Shown: positions 1 through 5,593 of the stretch, one piece after another
Layout: each line of letters starts with the position of its first letter
How positions within the stretch are numbered: the first letter of the stretch is position 1
Assembly (NCBI GenBank): GCA_013812995.1
Contig: JACCSL010000388.1
Location: forward strand, 1 to 6,373
Length of the DNA stretch: 6,373 nucleotides
From: Ardenticatenales bacterium
Lineage (GTDB): Bacteria; Chloroflexota; Anaerolineae; Ardenticatenales; Ardenticatenaceae
Direction: 5' to 3'
Made by a program: the position numbers and the translations under genes
The notes under the pieces: generated by a model
The model's database searches: none
What the model was told of the DNA's origin: nothing
What the model saw: only the letters and a program-made list of their open reading frames with translations

Positions 1-274
1 GGGACACGGAGCGCAGCGACGTGGGGGAGAGGGCTCCGCTGGCACGCTTCCCCTCTTCCAAACCACAAATTCCGTCAGAAGCAGAAACGTAATAACTCGA
101 CTTTTACAGTGACAGCCTACTGCTAACGCACCTTACAAATAGCTGGGTGAAACGAACCCAAAAAGAGCCAGAACAGAGGGCGCAGGAGCGGAGCCATCAG
201 GTCCTGAAGCGACTGCCCTTGGGAGAGACCAGCACTCATAAAGAGGGCTAGATTCCATAGGCTCTGGGCTTGTG
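1..274. other. Non-coding left flank with degraded sequence
   Basis: I recognise no intact gene here. The first 60 bases are GC-rich and contain an imperfect inverted repeat (listed separately). The rest is lower in GC. On the minus strand a frame is open from about 275 down to a TAG at 125-123, reading roughly 50 mainly hydrophobic residues and ending in ...HPAICKVR. It has no start codon of its own and I cannot assign it to a family. It could be the tail of the minus-strand ORF whose start lies at 729 on the other side of the IS66 remnant, but this is only a possibility. Confidence 0.5.
23..59. repeat. Imperfect inverted repeat (hairpin)
   Basis: The arm GGGGGAGAGGG (23-33) pairs with CCCCTCTTCC (50-59), with one bulge and a loop of about 16 bases. 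Additional short pairings (GGAGC at 8-12 with GCTCC at 33-37) are possible. No T-run follows the right arm, so it does not look like a classical rho-independent terminator. It may be part of a dispersed intergenic palindromic repeat or of a mobile-element end. Only one copy lies in the window, so its repeat status cannot be shown here. Confidence 0.35.
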
Positions 275-639
275 TCACACGCCGCCAAAAGGGAATGCTG
301 TCGTCAAGCTCCCTTTGGCGGACGCGCCGTGCATGACCATTGGCCCTCCTACCTCACCTTCACGCACTGCACCCATGCCTTTTGCAACGCCCAGCACCTG
401 CGCGACATGACTTCCGCGTTCCATTCGACAACAATCTCGCCGAACGCGATGTGTGCATGATCAAACTCAAACAGAAAATTTCTGGCACCTTCCGCACACA
501 CGCGGGAGCCGATACGTTCTGTGCCATTCGCAGCTATATTTCGACCGTGCGCAAGCAAGGCGCTCATGTTATTGAGGCCATTCATGATGCCTTGCATGGT
601 AGCCCCTTCTACCCCGTACCTGCTCCCCTGCCTGAGTAG
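275..639 (+). pseudogene. IS66-family transposase (TnpC) remnant, internally deleted and frameshifted
   Basis: Two pieces of an IS66 DDE transposase are joined in different frames. The first piece (good match from about 320 to 406) reads GRAVHDHWPSYLTF, then CTHAFCNAQHLRD. This corresponds to the family block HDhW-sY...c-HAlCNAHHLREL, whose Asp (codon 335-337) is the second catalytic residue. The second piece (from 406, frame +1 relative to the first, to TAG 637-639) reads HDFRVPFDNNLAERD, then KLKQKISGTFRTHAGADTF and SYISTVRKQG. This is the C-terminal block, with the catalytic Glu at codon 442-444. In intact IS66 transposases these blocks are separated by roughly 100 residues (family knowledge). 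Those residues are missing, with the junction near 401-409. The whole N-terminal half, including the first catalytic Asp, is also absent. A Cys replaces the usual Arg after AERD-V. The gene cannot make an active transposase. Similarity fades upstream of about 320, so the left limit is uncertain. Confidence 0.9.
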
Positions 640-643
640 TTAC
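631..643 (+). repeat. Probable right terminal inverted repeat of the IS66 element
   Basis: The 13 bases CCTGAGTAGTTAC overlap the transposase stop codon (TAG 637-639) and end in TTAC, so the inward reading begins GTAA, as is typical of IS66-family ends. Immediately beyond it the coding signal of an unrelated minus-strand ORF begins, which fits an element boundary at 643. IS66 elements usually make 8-bp target duplications, so CTTGTTAG (644-651) would be the right copy. No exact second copy is present to the left, where the element's left end is missing. A loosely similar GTAATAACTC lies at 89-98 but is too weak to call. Confidence 0.5.
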
Positions 644-645
644 CT

Positions 646-729
646 TGTTAGCGCATCGATCAGCTCCAGGCTTGCGTCCGCCCGCTGGCTAAAACTCTGG
701 TATACTCCTTCACGGAATCGGTCGATCAT
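646..729 (-). pseudogene. 5' fragment of a minus-strand gene, truncated by the IS66 remnant; possibly another transposase
   Basis: From ATG at 729-727 the minus strand reads 28 codons: MIDRFREGVYQSFSQ, then RADASLELIDALT. The reading continues to the IS66 boundary at 643/644. A strong ribosome binding site (AGGAAGGAG, about 737-745, upstream on the minus strand) sits at sensible spacing from the ATG, which argues for a genuine gene start. The segment is amphipathic, probably helical. The style (short N-terminal helix with ...RADA-xELIDAL) reminds me of the N-termini of DDE transposases that are abundant in Ktedonobacteria-like genomes, but I cannot assign a family from 28 residues. The rest of the gene is gone or lies outside the window. 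Its position flush against the IS66 end suggests that IS66 inserted into it. Confidence 0.5.
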
Positions 730-893
730 GGGGCTCTCCTTCCTGGCGAGGAATTGAATGAACCCATTGTCGCCGATTCCTTTTCAGTTGTTAAGTTGCT
801 CTCATACCTCCGGCTCTAAACTCAAGTAATTGAGGAGGTTGTTAAAAACAAGCCGCTGAAAAGTGAGTTGGCTTGAGAATTAATGAGGAATGA
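730..893. promoter_or_regulatory. Leader region upstream of the hydrolase operon (promoter expected, not pinpointed)
   Basis: This stretch separates the minus-strand ORF start (729) from the first operon gene (894) and is clearly more AT-rich than the genes that follow. As the only sizeable gap before five tightly packed genes, it should hold the operon promoter. Candidate boxes such as TTGCTC (796-801) with TAAACT (817-822) have only 15-bp spacing, so I do not assign a promoter. GAGGAGG at 832-838 resembles a ribosome binding site but leads to no convincing ORF. GAGG at 885-888 lies 5 bases before ATG 894 and is the likely ribosome binding site of the first gene. The divergent minus-strand gene would also have had its promoter here. 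Confidence 0.4.
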
Positions 894-2309
894 ATGAACC
901 TGATTGCAGAAAAACAACACGCAGTGGAGCAGAACCTGGTCGCCAATGCCATCATCGTAGAGGGGCTATCGCAAGGTCCCTTTACGCTGGCAGAGCGGAT
1001 GGCGCACCACAAGGTGCCCGGCCTGAGCGTTGCTGTTATCAACGAGGGGCGCATCGAGTGGGCGAAGGGCTATGGCGTGCTGGAGGGGGACAACGAGGAG
1101 CCTGTGACGACGGATACGTTGTTTCAGGCGGCCTCCATCAGCAAGCCCGTCGCGGCCCTGGGGGCGCTGCTTCTCGTGGAAGCGGGGAAGCTGGGGCTGG
1201 ATGAGGACGTGAACACGTATCTGCGCGGCTGGCGAGTGCCCGACAGCGAGCACAGCGCAGAAAGCAAGGTCACGCTGCGGACGCTCCTCACGCACACCGC
1301 CGGGCTGACCGTGCACGGCTTCCGGGGCTATGCCGCTGACGAGGAGGTTCCAAGCACACTCCAGGTTCTCGATGGCCTCGCCCCCGCGAACTCCGACCCT
1401 GTGCGTGTGGATGTGCCGCCCGGCACGCTCAATCGCTACTCGGGCGGCGGGTATACGGTGCTCCAGCAGTTGATCGAGGATGTCTCTGGGCAGCCGTTCG
1501 CCGAGTTTATGCGGGAAAACGTGCTGGCCCCGCTGGGAATGGAAAGCAGCGGCTACGAGCAGCCGCGCGCAACCAACCTCGCCGCGACGGGACATCGGGA
1601 GGACGGAAGCCCCATCGTGGGGCGCTGGCACCGCTACCCGGAGATGGCCGCTGCCGGGCTGTGGACCACACCGTCCGATCTGGCGCGCTTTGCCATTGAG
1701 ATTCAGCGCTCGCTGGCGGGGGAGTCCAACAAGGTGCTCTCGTCAGAGATGACCCAGCAGATGCTCACCGCTCACCTGAGCAACTGGGGCCTTGGCCCCG
1801 AGGTGGGGGGCGAGGGAGACACCCGGCGCTTCCTCCACGGCGGCTCCAATGAGGGCTTTCGCTGCTATTTCACGGCATACTGTAGCAATGGACAGGGGCT
1901 GGTGGCGATGACGAACTCGGACAGCGGCTCGCCCCTGATTATGGAGGTCATGCGGAGCGTGGCAGAGGTCTATGGCTGGCCCGATATGCGGCCTGTGCGG
2001 AAAACGCGCGCCGCCGCCAACCCTCATCTCTACCTGACCTTTGTCGGCACCTATCATCTGGCTGATCCGGAGCTGGACATCGCCATCACGAGTGAGGGAG
2101 AGCGCCTGTTTGTCCAGGTGCTGCCAGGGCCGCGCCGCCCCGAATTGCACCCGGAGTCTGAGTTGGGCTATTTCGTCGTAGACAGCGGCGCGACGGTGCA
2201 GTTTCAGCCGGCGAACGAGGGCGCGGTCCAGGCGCTGAGCATTACCTTTGGCGAGGGCGGAACCTTCCGCGCCGAGCGAGTTGCGGAAAATGGGGAGAAA
2301 AATGGATAA
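894..2309 (+). CDS. Serine hydrolase, class C beta-lactamase fold (beta-lactamase/PBP4*/esterase family)
   Basis: A 471-residue protein of the beta-lactamase superfamily (Pfam Beta-lactamase type). Members form an acyl-serine intermediate and act as D,D-peptidases, D-aminopeptidases, esterases or beta-lactamases, so the substrate cannot be read from sequence. The catalytic S81-I-S-K84 tetrad follows the typical 'DTLFQAASISK' context. The second motif is Y182-S-G rather than the commoner YSN/YAN. The third is H315-G-G in HGGSNEGF, equivalent to the KTG motif. The N-terminal block VPGLSVAVINEGRIEW (41-56) and the PLGM block (213-216) are also typical. Residues about 376-462 form a separate beta-rich tail (VGTYHLAD..., DUF3471/lipocalin-like) often found behind this fold. 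There is no signal peptide, so it is probably cytoplasmic. TGA at 891-893 closes the frame just upstream, making ATG 894 the first possible start, with GAGG 5 bases before it. The 3' end overlaps the next gene by 8 bp. Confidence 0.93.
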   Translation: MNLIAEKQHAVEQNLVANAIIVEGLSQGPFTLAERMAHHKVPGLSVAVINEGRIEWAKGYGVLEGDNEEPVTTDTLFQAASISKPVAALGALLLVEAGKLGLDEDVNTYLRGWRVPDSEHSAESKVTLRTLLTHTAGLTVHGFRGYAADEEVPSTLQVLDGLAPANSDPVRVDVPPGTLNRYSGGGYTVLQQLIEDVSGQPFAEFMRENVLAPLGMESSGYEQPRATNLAATGHREDGSPIVGRWHRYPEMAAAGLWTTPSDLARFAIEIQRSLAGESNKVLSSEMTQQMLTAHLSNWGLGPEVGGEGDTRRFLHGGSNEGFRCYFTAYCSNGQGLVAMTNSDSGSPLIMEVMRSVAEVYGWPDMRPVRKTRAAANPHLYLTFVGTYHLADPELDIAITSEGERLFVQVLPGPRRPELHPESELGYFVVDSGATVQFQPANEGAVQALSITFGEGGTFRAERVAENGEKNG

Positions 2310-3081
2310 CATCAGCAAGGCTGACCTTCTCGACACGCTACGCGAGAACCGCGCCCTCTTTGATGCCCACCTGTCACAGGTGAGCGAGGAGAAGATGGCC
2401 GGAACCGACACAGAAGAGACGTGGTCTGGCAAGGATGTGGTCGCGCACATCACCGTCTGGGAGCAGCGCCTGGTGAATTACCTGGCATGCGTGGCGCGCG
2501 GCGAGCCTGGCCCCCTGCTGGCCCCGGAGATGGGCTGGGAGGAAACGCACCGCCTCAACGCGGAGGATTACGCGGCGAACCATCATCGCCTACCCGCCGA
2601 CATTCTGGCTGACTCCCACCGCTCCTTCGAGCAGCTTCTGGCGCACATCGAGCGCTTCTCCGAGGAGGCGCTGACCGACCCCGGCCACTTTTCCTGGGCG
2701 AAGGGTCGCCCGCTCTGGCGGCGCATCATGGCCGGGCCAGGCTACGGCCACTATCAGGGCCATCTCTACGATCTGCTCCAGATGATCGAGCCTGAGAAAC
2801 ATGTCCGGCTCGACCCCGCCCTGCTGGACCGTTACGCGGGAAGCTACCAGGGGCCACGACGCGGACATACGCTGACCGTCCGCGTTGCTGAGGGGCAACT
2901 GGTGCGGCACAATACGTGGGACGGGGCTGAGGCTGCGCCTCAGCCCTGCCTACCTGTGGACGAGCGGCGCTTCGTCTTTCCGGCGGCGAGCGGGATGTTG
3001 ATCTTCCAGATAGAGGCGGATGGCTCCGTTCCCGCTGTGGAAGAGTGGAGTTATCTTTTCACACGGGTCGATCCTGTATGA
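2302..3081 (+). CDS. DinB/ClbS-DfsB-like four-helix protein with C-terminal beta-rich domain
   Basis: A 259-residue protein in two parts. Residues 1-165 fit the DinB-like four-helix bundle, closest by eye to the ClbS/DfsB and mycothiol-transferase-like groups. They include WSGKDVVAHITVWEQRL (41-57) with H49, and YGHYQGHLYDLL (148-159) with H150 and H154. Together these make a plausible three-His metal site. Family members are metal-dependent thiol transferases, or in the case of ClbS a hydrolase protecting against colibactin, but the role here is unknown. Residues about 168-257 (LDRYAGSYQG..., DGSVPAVEEWSYLF) form a beta-rich domain like the tail of the upstream hydrolase. That extension is unusual, since most DinB proteins stop near 150-180 residues. 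ATG 2302 is chosen because GGGGAG (2291-2296) lies 5 bases upstream. An in-frame ATG at 2290 lacks such a site. The start overlaps the hydrolase stop by 8 bp, indicating translational coupling. The product should be cytoplasmic. Confidence 0.83.
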   Translation: MDNISKADLLDTLRENRALFDAHLSQVSEEKMAGTDTEETWSGKDVVAHITVWEQRLVNYLACVARGEPGPLLAPEMGWEETHRLNAEDYAANHHRLPADILADSHRSFEQLLAHIERFSEEALTDPGHFSWAKGRPLWRRIMAGPGYGHYQGHLYDLLQMIEPEKHVRLDPALLDRYAGSYQGPRRGHTLTVRVAEGQLVRHNTWDGAEAAPQPCLPVDERRFVFPAASGMLIFQIEADGSVPAVEEWSYLFTRVDPV

Positions 3082-3371
3082 GTGCCAAGTTTCTGGGGTT
3101 ACCCTTCGCGGCCTGGGGTCTGCTGTGCCTCCTGCTGGCCGCTTTATGGCTGGTGGTCGGGCCACAGGAACGGCTGATGGGTGCCACCGGGCTTCGCTTT
3201 GTCGTGCTGCGCTATTTCCATGCCCTCACCTGGCTGCTCCTGGCAATAGCCGCGTTCCTCGCGGGGTTCGACCTGCTTGGCGGCACGAGCAGCGCCAGGA
3301 TGGTGGCACTTCTCTCCCTGGCCGTCTATATCACTTTCCTGATAACCCTCTTGACAAAACCCAGCCTCTGA
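3078..3371 (+). CDS. Small three-helix membrane protein, unknown function
   Basis: A 97-residue hydrophobic protein that I do not recognise. Three membrane segments are visible: about residues 7-27 (PFAAWGLLCLLLAALWLVV), 47-66 (YFHALTWLLLAIAAFLAG) and 74-92 (RMVALLSLAVYITFLITLL). The loop between the first and second helices is polar and basic (PQERLMGATGLR). There are no cysteine pairs or catalytic-looking motifs, so a structural, anchoring or accessory role is more likely than an enzymatic one. The start is ATG 3078, which overlaps the DinB stop in an ATGA arrangement. A longer reading from ATG 3045 is possible, but it would add a polar tail (MELSFHTGRSC) encoded wholly inside the DinB gene. 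There is no good ribosome binding site, so translation probably depends on coupling. It ends 20 bases before the next gene. Confidence 0.8.
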   Translation: MSAKFLGLPFAAWGLLCLLLAALWLVVGPQERLMGATGLRFVVLRYFHALTWLLLAIAAFLAGFDLLGGTSSARMVALLSLAVYITFLITLLTKPSL

Positions 3372-3376
3372 GCAAC

Positions 3377-3394
3377 AAGGATAAGCAAACGGTG
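3377..3394 (+). promoter_or_regulatory. Ribosome binding site and GTG start of the kelch lipoprotein
   Basis: AAGGA (3377-3381) lies 10 bases before GTG 3392. The reading frame is open far upstream, through the membrane-protein gene, to ATG 3020. GTG 3392 is preferred because it places a complete lipoprotein signal peptide exactly at the N-terminus and falls in the only gap between genes. The upstream frame would bury that signal 124 residues inside the protein. Confidence 0.75.
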
Positions 3395-5593
3395 AACAAA
3401 CCAACTCGCACGCTTCTTTTACTCCTCATTCTTCTATTGTCTGTAACGGCTTGTGCTACCCCGCAGGCCACTGAGCCCATCGTGGCGGTCCCGACGGCGA
3501 CCACGGTCCCGCAGGCGACAACGTTCACGGACCCCTTTGCCTACTGCGCGGAGGTTGGCACCATCGACGAGCCCGATGCGCGCTTTGCGGGGGGCGACGA
3601 GTTGCCAGAGGCCATCCGCCAGGGGCTGCTGGATCTGGGGCTTGTCAGTGCCGATGCACCGCCCGAGATTCTGGCTGGTGGGGTGTGGCGCTGCCGCGAG
3701 GGCAAGGTCGTCGTCTGTCATGTCGGGGCCAATCTTCCCTGCCTGGGCAAGGCCGACAGCAGTGAGACCCCCTCCGAGCCTCTCAAGGAGTTCTGTGCGG
3801 AGAACACAGATGCAGACGTGGTACCGGCTGTGGTGACCGGCCGCGAGACGATCTACGAGTGGCGCTGCACGGATGGCGCGCCGGAGATTGGTCGCGCGGT
3901 GTTTACGGTGGATGACCAGGGCTTCATCTCTGACTTCTGGTATGAGCTTCCGGCAGAGCCCGGCGCGGCAGAGCCCACAGCCGAGGCCAGCGGAGAAACG
4001 CCCACGCCCGTCACCAGTGCCGAGGGCGAGACGCAGCCCAATGGTCGCCTCCTGATGCACAGCAGCCAGAGCGCCGACCTGGATGGCGATGGCACCGAGG
4101 AGGAGATTATTACCTCCTCCTGGTTGGACCCCAAAGACAATTACGCCATCCCGCTCCAGGTAGACATCGTCGCCGCCGATGGGACAGTGCTTTACAGCCA
4201 GAATAGCTGGGAGTCTCTGGGCGACCCCGGCACGTCGAGCCCGGAGGAGTTGGGGCTATTCAGTTATGATTCCATTCAGTCGGTGGATGTGCAGGAACTG
4301 GCCGGAGAGGGAGCGCCCGAGGTCGTGGTGCAGGTGCGCCGCGCGGGCACCGGGCAATTTCTTCTGGTAAAGATTCTCAGCTTTGCCAGTGGTGAGCCAA
4401 CCGTTCTCTTCGACGACGAGTTTTATAAGGGCGCTCTCGATTATGTGGACGAGGGGTTCGAGGCGGCTCAGCCCCTCTACCTGTACAATGAGGCGAATTG
4501 CTGTCCCTGCCGCGTCGAGCGGGTGACCTATGGCTGGGATGGGGAGCGCTTCAAGGGGCTGGAGCGAAGCCGCGAGGCGATAGAGGGCGGGGAGAGTTGC
4601 CCCGCGTTCCCGCAGCCTGCCACATGGCAACAGGTCGAGGGGAGCAACGAGGGGCCAAGCCCCCGCCGCGATGCAGCCCTCGTCGCGGATACGACGCGCA
4701 ACCGGGTGATTCTCTTCGGGGGGCGCAGCGGAAGCACAGCCTTCAATGATACCTGGGCGTTCGACCTGAAAACGCAAAGCTGGCAGCTGCTGGGAAGCAG
4801 CGAGGCACCGCGTCCGCCCGCGCGCTTCAGCATGGTGGCGGGCGTGGATAGCATGAGGGAGCGGCTGATCATCACGACGGGGCAGGCCGCTGATGGCTCC
4901 GTGTTCGACGATGTGTGGAGCTTCGATCTGACAAATGATACCTGGCAGCAGATCGAGGCAAGTGGCGAGGCTCCCGCCCCGCGCTACGGCGCAGCGGGCG
5001 GTATCTTCGACTACAGTGATGCCCTTTACCTGACGCATGGCTTTGCGGACACCCGCTACAACGACACCTGGGCCTTCGACCTGGAGAGGAATAGCTGGAG
5101 CAATGTGACCCCCGAGGGCGACCTGCCCCTCAACCGTTGCCTGCATGGCGCGGCCATGACCGGGCCAGGGTCTCTGGCTCTCTTCGGTGGCTGCTCCTCT
5201 GGCTTTGGTCCCTGCCCGCAGGAAGATAGCTGGGTGCTGGACCCCACCACGACGCAGTGGCGGCAGATCAGCGAGACCGGGCCGAGCGCGCGGACCTTCC
5301 CTGGCATGGTATCGCTTGCGGATCGCAGCGAGGTGCTGTTGTTCGGCGGCGGGGGCGCAGAGCAGGCAGACTTGAACGATGTGTGGATTCTGGATTCCGT
5401 GCTTGAGCAATGGCGCGAGGTAAACCCCGAGGGAACCCCTCCCACCGCGCGCGATGGTCACAGCATGACGCGCGTGATGACGTTTGACATCGGGAGCGCT
5501 CCCTCTAGCGGCAGTCACATCCTTGTCTTTGGTGGTGAGAGCAATGGCGAGGTGCTGAACGATCTATGGATGCTGATACCCGGCGATGAATAG
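3392..5593 (+). CDS. Kelch-propeller lipoprotein with Cys-containing N-terminal domain
   Basis: A 733-residue exported lipoprotein. The signal peptide MNKPTRTLLLLLILLLSVTAC ends in lipobox VTA-C21, followed by a Pro/Thr/Ala-rich tether (22-46). Residues about 48-187 form a domain I do not recognise, with cysteines at 52, 101, 109, 117, 135 and 159 that could make three disulfides. A Pro/Glu/Thr linker (about 188-218) leads to a segment (about 219-405) starting with D229-L-D-G-D-G. This is a calcium-loop motif as in VCBS/FG-GAP-type repeats, and the segment contains the cluster C370-C-P-C373. Residues 410-733 carry six kelch repeats with the hallmarks P-x-x-R, hydrophobic-FGG and N-D-x-W-x-x-D, for example LFGGRSGSTAFNDTWAFDL (441-459). 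Kelch propellers bind proteins or sugars, or form oxidase cores. No galactose-oxidase copper ligands are evident, so binding is the likelier role. The protein sits on the outer face of the membrane. Its 3' end overlaps the M20 gene by 8 bp. Confidence 0.88.
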   Translation: MNKPTRTLLLLLILLLSVTACATPQATEPIVAVPTATTVPQATTFTDPFAYCAEVGTIDEPDARFAGGDELPEAIRQGLLDLGLVSADAPPEILAGGVWRCREGKVVVCHVGANLPCLGKADSSETPSEPLKEFCAENTDADVVPAVVTGRETIYEWRCTDGAPEIGRAVFTVDDQGFISDFWYELPAEPGAAEPTAEASGETPTPVTSAEGETQPNGRLLMHSSQSADLDGDGTEEEIITSSWLDPKDNYAIPLQVDIVAADGTVLYSQNSWESLGDPGTSSPEELGLFSYDSIQSVDVQELAGEGAPEVVVQVRRAGTGQFLLVKILSFASGEPTVLFDDEFYKGALDYVDEGFEAAQPLYLYNEANCCPCRVERVTYGWDGERFKGLERSREAIEGGESCPAFPQPATWQQVEGSNEGPSPRRDAALVADTTRNRVILFGGRSGSTAFNDTWAFDLKTQSWQLLGSSEAPRPPARFSMVAGVDSMRERLIITTGQAADGSVFDDVWSFDLTNDTWQQIEASGEAPAPRYGAAGGIFDYSDALYLTHGFADTRYNDTWAFDLERNSWSNVTPEGDLPLNRCLHGAAMTGPGSLALFGGCSSGFGPCPQEDSWVLDPTTTQWRQISETGPSARTFPGMVSLADRSEVLLFGGGGAEQADLNDVWILDSVLEQWREVNPEGTPPTARDGHSMTRVMTFDIGSAPSSGSHILVFGGESNGEVLNDLWMLIPGDE
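4619..5590 (+). repeat. Six tandem kelch repeats within the lipoprotein gene
   Basis: Blade units begin near residues 424, 475, 529, 579, 632 and 685. Each runs P-x-x-R, a hydrophobic strand with (F)GG or an equivalent, NDTW/DDVW/NDLW, and a W plus about 4 residues. Blades 2 and 3 have lost the double Gly (TTGQ, LTHG). Blade 4 has an insert with two Cys (C601, C608). Blade 6 lacks its outermost W-containing strand. The segment ATWQQVEGSNEGP (410-422), which precedes blade 1, has exactly that strand's pattern and probably closes the ring. The repeats have diverged at the DNA level, so they are old. Confidence 0.85.

Noticed and set aside
89..101. GTAATAACTCGAC as the left terminal repeat of the IS66 element
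   Set aside because: Only GTAA and ACTC agree with the inward reading of the right end (GTAACTACTCAGG). The match is too weak, and no target duplication is found beside it.
796..822. TTGCTC...TAAACT as a sigma-70-type promoter for the operon
   Set aside because: The spacer is 15 bp and neither box is close to consensus. A promoter is expected in this leader but this one cannot be supported.
966..1631. Minus-strand open frame of about 220 codons opposite the serine hydrolase
   Set aside because: It runs antisense to the conserved SxxK and YSG blocks, has no family pattern and no ribosome binding site. It is a shadow of the real gene.
1743..2453. Minus-strand open frame of about 236 codons across the hydrolase/DinB junction
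   Set aside because: It spans the antisense of two well-supported genes and has no recognisable motif.
3020..3391. N-terminal extension of the kelch lipoprotein up to ATG 3020
   Set aside because: It would put 124 low-quality residues before a perfect lipoprotein signal peptide and would overlap the membrane-protein gene along its whole length. GTG 3392 with AAGGA upstream is the better start.
4079..4096. D-L-D-G-D-G segment as a true EF-hand
   Set aside because: There is no flanking helix pair. The loop is better explained as a calcium loop of the kind seen in extracellular VCBS/FG-GAP or dockerin-like repeats, and even that is only tentative.
4256..5518. Long minus-strand open frame of about 420 codons opposite the kelch gene
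   Set aside because: Its translation is rich in Arg, His, Ala and Pro without any domain pattern, and it lies wholly opposite the clearly recognisable kelch repeats. It is a by-product of GC-rich codon use.
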